This document shows positions 46,459-57,035 of a stretch of 64,000 nucleotides of DNA, piece by piece. Within the stretch, counting starts at the first letter, position 1. Each line of letters starts with the position of its first letter. The notes below the pieces were generated by a model. The model was not told where the DNA came from and did not search any database. It saw only the letters and a program-made list of their open reading frames with translations. The stretch is from contig CM067541.1 of NCBI GenBank assembly GCA_034509755.1, forward strand, positions 22,742,001-22,806,000, in the 5' to 3' direction. Position numbers and translations under genes: made by a program. The DNA comes from Anisodus tanguticus (Eukaryota; Streptophyta; Magnoliopsida; Solanales; Solanaceae).

Positions 46459-49400
46459 CTATAAAATCGTGCAGCATGAATTGGTTTTCTTCGCCTGCTT
46501 GTAGAACATCTGTTTGAAATTCAACAGATCTATGTCAGGATATGAGTCGAAACCAATCAAGGCTCGCAAATAATCTATAAGAATCTGCAGCTTCTACAAT
46601 ATTACCATTTTTTATCAAGATGTGCTTGTTTCTTCTGTTAGCTTTTAACTAATGTAACTCTTTGCTAATGGTAATATTATAGCTTCTACAATATTATCAT
46701 TAGCAAAGAGTAACAGTAGTTAAAAGTTAGCCGAAGAAACAATCACATCTTGTTTCTAATTTGGGTGATCCATGGCCATATCACCAAAATTATTGCTTCA
46801 CCAGAATAAAGAGGTTCATAGAAACACAGTCCATGCATAAGAAGACAGCTTTTCAGACGTTTACTTTCAGAAAACGTTTTTTAATTCATCTGAGAAAACT
46901 CCTACGGACATATACTGCAGAGCGTGATTCTAGCGTCTTTTTTGACGCGTGGACAGTTGGTAGGAAGAACTTCGATCTGCATGCCAGCAGATGGGCAGAA
47001 TGTGTATCTTGTGTGATATTACTACACAGCTTGTTGCTCAGTTCCGTATGCCCACATTTGAATATTATCGGTTCCATGACAAGCATGCGCCTACAATATG
47101 TTGAATTCCTCCCAAAACACATCTCGAAAAGCAAATAAATAAAGAGACCCAGTAATACTAGTCATTCTTGTAAGCAACAAACTCCCTCGCACATGCATCA
47201 TCAGTGGCCCTTCTGTATACATTCCATTCCCCAACTTCCGCATACAATCAAGTTCTCCTCCAACTTCTTTAACCAAATAAAATAAAAGCAGCTACACTAT
47301 AACAGTGTCCAGGCGTTCAATCAAATATGGGAAAACTATGGCTAAGACAACAAAAAGGAAAATAAAAAACAAAATGATGGAGACAGATAGAGAGCCTGCA
47401 AAAGGACAGGAAAGAAAAGAAGCTAATACCCAAGGAGTCCCCTTTTTTTTTCAACTTACGCAAGGAGTCCTTTTTTCTTACAGTGGAATAAAGTAGTGGT
47501 ACCTTCAGATGCAGGGGAAATCAGTTAATTTAAAAAATTCATTCCAACTGAATTATGTTACAACTTACAACTAAGCCTCATTCCACCGCCAACCTTGAGG
47601 TTGAGGTTCGAGTCACCATGGGATCAAAGTGGGGAAAGGTCACACTATCGGCTCCTATGTAGACAGGTTGGAAGTTGCATAAATGGGAAGAAAAATGAGA
47701 AGATATTTAGTGAGATTTAAACCTTACACTACTTAAAAACGCAAAGTTGCAATTGCTAAACAATTATACTAATGTTAAAATTTTGTATGGTTTACCTCTT
47801 GAGACTCTTAACTGAAAACATTTTGTTAAAATACTACTCCCTTTGTCCCAATTTATGCAACACTCTTTCGTTTCTAGTCGTTCCCAAAAAAAATAACATA
47901 TTTCTATATTTATTAACAATTTAACTTCAAACTACATAATTTACCCTTTATAGCCACATAAATTTCCATGGCTTATATTAAACCAGAAGTTTCAAAAGTC
48001 TTTTTTTCTTCCCATTAAACTCCATGCTCAGTCAAACATCTTCACATAAACTGGGGTGGAGGGAGTACTATCTTAGGTAGAACACTTAATAACTGTCAAG
48101 CCTACCCCAACCTTCCAATTGCGGGAATACACATTCTGGTGAACAACAAAAAGTTTCTGTGGTTTGACCATTTCTTAAACTTGAAACTTGTTAAACAAAC
48201 CCAATAACTCACATACTAGTCATGGAGCATCTATAATACGAGTACAAGGTTCATGGGGCGGAGCCCGAATACGTAACTAAAATCAGAGTAAAACTCTAGC
48301 CTCGAGCAAAGTGGATGAGACCTTAGCAGGTAAAGACTTGTGCCAACGTATTTTATCACGTAAAGGTATTGGATTAATTAGAGTATAGTATTTTCTACCT
48401 AAGAGGAAAGATGAAGAGATGTTTATTGTTAACCAACGTTTATTTTCAAGATTATAATCCTCTAACACATATAACCGAGTTATTCCCACATTAAATAAAA
48501 TTGTTTACCTTACCATAAGAAAAATACTCACATATGCATAGTCACAAATGTACCTGTGAAGCAGCACTGAGATCTGAACTCTTCTCAACCAAACTGTCTA
48601 GCTTCTCGCCTCGTTCTAAGACACTGTCAATTGTCTTATGCTGTATCAAAAGGTAAGAGAGACCAACATCAGCAGAACTAACATAACAAAATAAAGAGGA
48701 CCAGAGTACTTTCATGCATTAATAGTTTAATACATAAATATTTAACAAGTACAGTGCACATTTTAAAAGTAAATACAACATAAACAGAATAACTAGCGTC
48801 TCAAAAGAAAAGTTACTTCAAATAGATATTTAATTAACGCACTGAGTTGATTGCTCCATGGAAGAACCAATCATTTTCCTAATTTTCTACCCAACAACAA
48901 TTTTTTTAACACAACAGCATTTGATGTTAGGTTTCAGGATGTCCATACATGTTAAAGAATAGTTGGCTTAAAATGCCCCAGGAAGGTCAAACCAGGTATT
49001 ATTCAAAGAAATAACCATGGCCTACACGAGGAAAAATAACTTCAAAGCTTATAAATGAAAAGTACAACCCATTAAATTACATAGAATGACGTAACAAATA
49101 TATTAGGAACTCAAAGAAAAAAAGTTTAACTAGACATCAAGGTGTAAGTGTTATAATGGCATCATAAAATTGACATAAGCTATATGAAAATAAACAACCA
49201 ATATATCTTCCTTTCAACATCCTAAAGAGAGATCCCCCAAAGTTTTTGAGTACAAAATCAACAATTGAACAAGACCATAGAGAATGGCCTGCAGCAGTGC
49301 AACCTACTCTGTAACCCCCCCCCCCCCCCCCCCCCCAAAAAAAAAGGAAAACTTTCTTCTTGCTCCCCGGGGAACACTTGGGACAAATAGGAGAGAATAA

Positions 49401-52400
49401 AGGTATATACTGATTCTAGACAATCTGTTCCATGATATACGTGACAAATTGAGCAGGACCAAATTTAAGAAGGTGGATACACATCCACCCAAAAGTGGCA
49501 ACATACTTGTCAAATCTAAGCTGTCATAGTTACAGTATCTTTAACATCCTTAAGATATTCTTCCAAAACTCTTGCACTACTTTTTCTTTTTCCAGGGGAC
49601 AGAACTTTCCCCTCTACTAATAACTCACCATCAATTAACAGTATGTTTGGTTCCTCAAATGGGATGGGATGGTAAAGAAGAATTATATCACCAATTATCT
49701 TCCCTTAACGCGGGGAATTCATTGTTCACCTCTAATGTTTGGTAAGGTTGGAATATAAGTACAAAGATATAATTTCCTTCTTCCTGTCCAAGTTGGGAGG
49801 GGCTAAGAAGTAGACAGAGAAGCAACCTCCAGTTTTACTTCTCCAATCTATTACATCCTCACCAAAGTACCTAAGACGAAAGCCCGGTATTTAAGTGGAG
49901 TAGGGTAGAAGGGTGGGGCATTATCCACCGTGAGCTAGTGGCATTCGGAGATTTCTCGGTTATTTTAAAAAAAAGGTACCAAACAATAGAAATAATACAT
50001 AGCTCAGCGCACTCCCATTATTTTTTCTTTTCCCCTAACCAAACAGTGTATAGGCGAAGAAAATCAGAGAAAAGCTACATCTACTTTATTCTCTAATAGA
50101 CTTATACTAAACACCCAAGAGCACTAGGCTATAGTGTCGCAAATGACCTCAAATCTTTAGTAACCGAGTGAAAAGGAAATTCAAGAGTTAGATATCACAT
50201 TTCTTTCATATTACAAACAGCATAAATAATCATAAAGTCATGGACCAGAGATGAGTACTCACAATTAATTCCTTCACAACCAACATGATAACCATTTTAG
50301 TGTACAATATACAAAATGGAAATAGTCTAGTGCTCCAAAAGCAGGTTATATGATAAATTAGGAGGCATAAGTCTTTCATCGTGCCAAAATGTTGAGAAGA
50401 GCATGAGAATGAAGCATACAAAACTGAACTCTTGCATCTGTTAAGAAAAATGGACCTTCGCCTAACTTAATCCCAAAAGTTAGCTTATGACATGAGGGTT
50501 GCCCAAAAATCACATAAAGAGACTAAAACCCATTCTCTCAACCAATGTGGATACAAACCCCGATTGGAAATATGGAGCGTGAATAACATAACACAAGGGC
50601 CAATACAACAAAAAAAAATTGGTCAAACTCGGATACCATGTTAAGCAAAATGGACCTTTAGAAAAACAGACCTTGGGTCTAACTCAACCTCATGTGTGGA
50701 ATATATATATATAATAAATTTATCACTTATTACCTCAAACCAATGTGGGACTCCAGCATAAGCCAAAAAAATTGAACAAAGCAAAAAGCAATAAAGGGCA
50801 GCCCGGTGCACTAAGTTCCCACTATGCGCGGGGTCCGGGGAAGGGCCGGACCACAAGGGTCTATTGTACGCCGCCTTACTTCACATTTCTGCAAGAGGTT
50901 GTTTCCACGGCTTGAAAAGCAAAAAGCAATAAAAACTAATAACTTGTTTTGGTAATTTAATGCACAACAGCAGAAGCTCTACGGAAAAATAGCTGGCAGT
51001 GGCTATGAGTTACATGCCCTAATTTTTACCATCAAGGGATAAAGATAATTAACCAAAGAAATGGAGAATCTGTATTCTATCCAGGTCTTCCACAACTCAC
51101 TCCTCAATGATCAACTGACCGTTATCCAAATGCAAACGGCTTACTATCATCTTCCAATAAAGAGCTCAGAATGATCATATTATGCAGGCAAATCATAAAA
51201 AATAACAGAATACTTACAAGAATAATTTTTGTTTCATCCAACTCTCTCTGAATTTTGAACAGCTTATCGGCCTCAGCAGGATCCTGTAGGGGGGTCAACA
51301 TGACAGGACTTCAGCCCAAACATCAACTATTTTAAATGAAGGTGGGAAGAATCTGATTGAAAAGGAAATTCCATCATCAACAAACAACGGAAAGCAAAAG
51401 GGACACCTGAAATTTGGCTAGAGCTTCATTCAGATAAGGCCATGGTTGAGCATTGTCGCTTTGTGCAGTTTTCCACGACTCACCGAAATTCTTTAGATAC
51501 TCGTCCAGAACCTGGGAAATCCACAATTTGACTTCACGAAATATAAAGTTGCTGCTTCCAGAGCTGAATATCTAAAGTAGAGAATATATACCTGGTTGAG
51601 CAGTGAAAATGCACTTCGAACGGGATAGTGATCATCCATGAATCCCAAAGCACATAAACCATTTCGATTGTATGAATGTACCTTGTATTCTAAAGTAAAA
51701 AAAACATAGGTCAAACCTGGTGTTTGCGACCAAATAAATATTTGAGAATATATCATTGCATAGGTAGATTTTACTTTTTTCAATTATACATTAAGTGAAT
51801 AATATTTAGCACGTATTACTTCCCTTTGACTTCTCATTGATTTGACCATATAACTTCTATAAAAAAAAATGCACTGAAGGAAAAGAGGGAATACACCTAT
51901 GTACCAGATTGTACGATATCAATAGCTTCTATGTGAATTCCTTGCAGCTTAAAAGATAAGGTATAGGAAAACAATCACCATCACAAAATAAGACCAGTTG
52001 TACTTCAGGTAGAGTTGAAAAATAGAAAACCTCGAATTAAAATATAATCAACCATTTCTCTAGAAATCAACAAAAATCTACAGTTTGAGGTCCTAACATA
52101 TAGCATAAGTAAATTTCAGAAAACTTATTCCAAACACAACTTATTTATAAAATCTAACCATGTTAAAAAGAAAGATCACTGAAACCTTTCTTAGTTAAAT
52201 GGAACATTGTGACAAAACATAAGGAGGAAGGGGGTTTGGGAATTAGAAATCTTAGAGCTCACAATCAAAGCTTGTTATGTAAATGGCTATGGAGGTTAAA
52301 TGATGGGAGAAAAGCCCCCCCGGAAAGAAGTGGTAGAGGTTTATTTAAGGAAGAGAAGGCTTTTGGGCCCCCAAAGCAGTAAAGACTCCATATGGAGTAG

Positions 52401-55400
52401 CTATTTGGAGACAGATTTGCAATCTCCGGGAGGAATTTAACAAGTATGTTGTTTTAAGGACAGGTAATGGGAGAAAGATTAGACTTTGGGAGATAATTGG
52501 GATGGTTATGGTTTGCTGAAAAATCAATTTTCCAATTTGTATAGATTGACCTATAATCCGGAAGTCCTCTTAGCAGATATATTTAAGGATTCAAGATGGA
52601 ACTTCCAGTTCAGAAGGAATCTCTTTGACAGAGAAATGCAAGAAGTTGATTTATTTATCCAGAAGATGCAATCAGCGGTGTTAGTTCCAAATAGAGAAGA
52701 GAGCCTAACCTGGGAAGCGAGTAAAAAAGGTTTTTTTTACTGTCAGCTCTTTAAATAAAATTTTAAATTCTATTCAGCCGATGCAAGCACCAAAGTGGCC
52801 TTGGAGGATGATTTGGAAGACCATCGTCCCAACAAAAGTTGCCTTCTTTGGTTGGCTAGTGACTCATGAAGCATGTCTAACGTTAGAAAACTTGAAGAGA
52901 AGGGGTTGGAAAAGGTGCAGCAGATGCTACTTTTGTGAGAAAGCTTGTGAATCTGTGAACCATATATTTGTGCATTGCGAATTTACTTGGCAGGTGTGGG
53001 CATTCATTGGACAAGTCCTATGAGATTCAGGAGTGTGTTAAGTGCTGGGAAGTTGCGGGCCAGATGAATCCCTGAAGAAGAATTGGAGTGCAATTCCTCT
53101 TAGCATTGCTTTGACTATATGGAAAGAAAAAAATAAGAGGTGTTTTGAAGGCAAAAAGGAGCAGTTGCGGTATGTGAAATACAATTGTTTGCACAGTGTA
53201 TACTATTGGAAGGATGAAAATGTTATGTCACGATTTGGTATTGCTAGGAGTTTTAATTATTTGCATAATAGTCCCTTAAGTTCTAGAATTGCTAATAGAC
53301 TCCCCTAGTGGGTTAGTTGTCTTTATATTTCAGTAGAAAAGGTAAATGTAGGATTTCTTGAATGAAAATATCTCTTTTACTCTGTATCTCTCTCTCTTTC
53401 TCTCCCTCTCCCTCTTTTCTTCCTTCTTTCTGTAATTTCTCCACTGTCGAGCTCACCGGAGCTCTTCATTTCGTTACAAATGGTATCAGAGCCGACGATA
53501 CTCGGCCTCGATTCTGCTGCATTGTCTAATTACTATTGTTATCATTCACCGCAAGTATCGGCTACCGCAGCCATACCTATTGCCCATTTGCATGATTCAC
53601 CCAGTCCGTTTGAAGCTCAAGGTAGTGGTGTTCCCAATTTCTATCCAGAGAGTCGGTTAAGCTCACTGCTGATTCATACACTTATCACCAATCTCACTCT
53701 CATCAGTATTACAGTCCAGATCTGAGTTACAATCCTTATGACTTTTGAGTATTACTATCATGATTCACAACCTTTTTCTTACCAGGTTCCATATGTTTAT
53801 CATTTTGACGGTAACTATCCGGGTTCATATTTCATTCAGTTGGGTGATGATTCTATAGTGTACGCGACACCTGCTGCTCCTGCAAACAGAGATGAGCATA
53901 CAGTGACGACAAGATTTAGGAAGAACAAAAAGAAGAGAGGGTGCTTCAATGCCTGCCATGGCCGTATCGAAAAACATATGAAACATCCTCGAGGTAGAGG
54001 AAACTCCCGCGGAATGTACCACTGCAGAATCCTCTTTAACATATACCGTCGAGGTATACTTTGGGAAAGTGGGTATGAGGTATTTTCACAAACGCAGGAA
54101 CTTGTCTGAGCAACAAAGAACAGGAACATCATCTCTCCAGACCAATGTGGCAGAGAAAACAGTAGAAGAGGATGAAGAAGATCCAAATCCTGAAGAAGTT
54201 GATTCTGATGATCGTGATGAGTATTCACAGGTGGAAATTGAAGATAAGAAGGAAGGAAACTCAGTAAAGTATCAACTGTTTGATAAAAGTTCTCAGAGAA
54301 ATGAGACTGCAGAGATTTATCACAGTTAGATCACAACTTGCGGTGTAGGTCATGTGATGCCTTTTTTCACCCAACGTGTTCGCGACTTGACCATACTAGA
54401 CCAAATGAATCTGAAATCAGTTGTTGGGATGAGAATGGGCTAAAGGAAGTTCATGATGAAGATGTGGAGGAGGAAAATTCGAAGGAAGATCAGGTGTTCG
54501 ACAAAATTCTTGAGAAGGATACCATTGAAATGCAAAATGAAAAGCAGTCACTGTTGGATGTTGAAGCACCAATTGAAATCGAAGTTGAAGATGCTAAAGA
54601 TTCAGAAAACAACGGAGGCCATGCGGTCGATAAATGTCCTCGTAAGGATGAAACTGATTTGCCAGTCTCCACGCAAATACTGGGTGCTGAAATTTCGGAG
54701 TTACAAATACATTCCTTGCATTTTCTAATTGCAATAAAGACCAGGTGCTTCATAAATGTTACGGAGATAAAGTTGAATTTTCTGCGACTAAAATGACATT
54801 GATTGATGGTGTTCTTACGAAAGCTCAAAGTGAACTTACTTGTAATTTTGTGTTGGCTGAACCCAAGTTATCTGAGCTACAAAGTAAATTCCATAGTGCG
54901 ATTGAGCAAGCCTTGCGAGAAGGATTGAACGAAACTGAACAGCTTTTGGTAATTGCTCACAAGAGCTTCAACGATAGTGTGGCGAGTATAAAAAAAGTTA
55001 TAGCTAGGGTCAAACTCAAGAAGAAGGTGACAGAGGAGAAAATGTCACTTCACCCGCATGTACACGTCATTTATGTCGTCATTGAACAACAGCTGATTGA
55101 GGAAAGTTATCACATTGATGTCGATCAGGGATATACAAGTGGCTGCCTTGACGAAGATGTTCCATCTGTGAGATTGTTTGCTAAGTGTGAGGCAGCGACA
55201 AGGGTGGAAAGCCAGCTAAAAAGGCATGACGATGAAGATACATCTGTTAATGAAGAATTCTCTGATGCTCCTTCCAAAGATCAAAGTACTGCCATAACTT
55301 AAGTTGGTAAGCAAATTATGATCTATATTGTAAGGAACTTGATTGTAGGGGGTAGATGACGAGGACTGGTTTAGGAGGAAAATTGCTAGCTTCAGTAAGA

Positions 55401-56959
55401 ATTATGAAAAGGTTGTTGATAGCGATACCACTTGAGCAATGAAGAAGAAAGAAATTCTTGTCCATTTTAAAAAATTACGCATTCTAACCCGTTTTGCTTT
55501 GGACTGGACACATCTTGGAATTACATATCAGTTCCTAACTGGTTTGCGAGGGTGCAAAAGATAGATCAGTCACTACGGGATAATGAACGATCATACTGGT
55601 ATACATTTCTTCACCTGTGGAGTGGTGGGGATGACCATAAGATAGTTGCTATTGATTTCATAGACCAAATGGATAGTCTCATTGGTATTAAGATGATGCA
55701 CTTGACTTATCACGACGTCGAGAAGGTGTTTGTACCTGGACAACCTCCAGCTGCTTATCAAGGAGCACGTCATACAAAATCAATTGTCGAATTTGCATTG
55801 CAACAGATCAAGACGCTGCTGAAGAAGCGAGTACATGGAAAAGCAGTAGGAGAATCTTTTGAGAGTTCTGAGCCTAGTGTCTTAATAGAGTTGAACTCAC
55901 GAAATTTTGTTGGCATGGTGCTTAAGAGCAAAGATATGTGGATAGTGGAGCTTTTCACTCCTTGGTGCGGGTACTACAAAAGGCTTGCTCCTGAGCGGAA
56001 GAAACTGCTGAAGACCTTCAGGGTAAGGTGAAGCAAGGCCATGTCGACTGTTATGCAGAGAAGTCTTGGATGAGCAGGTACAATGTTCAAAGTTTCTCCC
56101 CAATTTTGGTATTTGGTACTGACAAGGACAGCCCTGTCCCATACAAAAGTGCAAGTACAGCTTTACCCTTTGAGTTTGCATTAGAGAAGTTGGAAAGAAA
56201 TGTTGCACCTCCTAAGCTCATTGAGTTGACAAACCCAGTTGTCATAGGAGAGGAGTAATTCTGCTGCAATTTGTTTTGTTTCCTTCCTACTGGATATGTT
56301 AGATTCCAAGGCAGAAGGAAGGAACAAATTTGTACAGATGTTGTCTGCCACGTCAAAGTTTAAGCGAATTTCCTACATCTATGTTTGGGTGGCCACTGGT
56401 AAGCAACCAGATCTTGAAAAGCACGTCGGCTTTGGTGGTTATAGGTATTCTGCAATGATAGCTTTACTAAGTGCTCACTTTGTCAAATGTAAGATGGAGT
56501 TGTGGGAATTCCCTGGAAATTTAATTTTTTTTGAAGAATGATTTGGATAAAAACAGGGCAGCTACTTTTGTTCGAAAGCTATATGAGTTAAAACATGGAG
56601 TAGACATCATCAGTTCATTTGCAAACTTCAGCAATAGAGTTGTTGCGCTTGCATCTACTGTAAATGTATTGGACAAGAATGATGGTGAAAGAAACATTTT
56701 CATATTTGATCCTGGAGGTGGAGTCATCAACTTTCGATCTCAGTTTTTCATGTCCAACCTTGAGGACAAGGTTGATTTAAAGGATGGTGGAATGTCACGA
56801 TTTGGTATTGCTAGGAGTTTTAATTATTTTCATAATAGTCCCTTAAGTTCTAGAATTGCTAATTGACTCCCCTAGTGGGTTAGTTGTCTTTATATTTCAG
56901 TAGGAAAGGTATTTGTAGGATATCTTGAATGAAAATTTCTCTTTTACACTGTCTCTGTC

Positions 56960-57035
<76 letters not shown>

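Noticed and set aside
46761..47138. 125-codon ORF in YKT6 intron 5
   Set aside because: No domain or homology recognised; it lies wholly within an intron on the opposite strand and shows no splice or conservation support.
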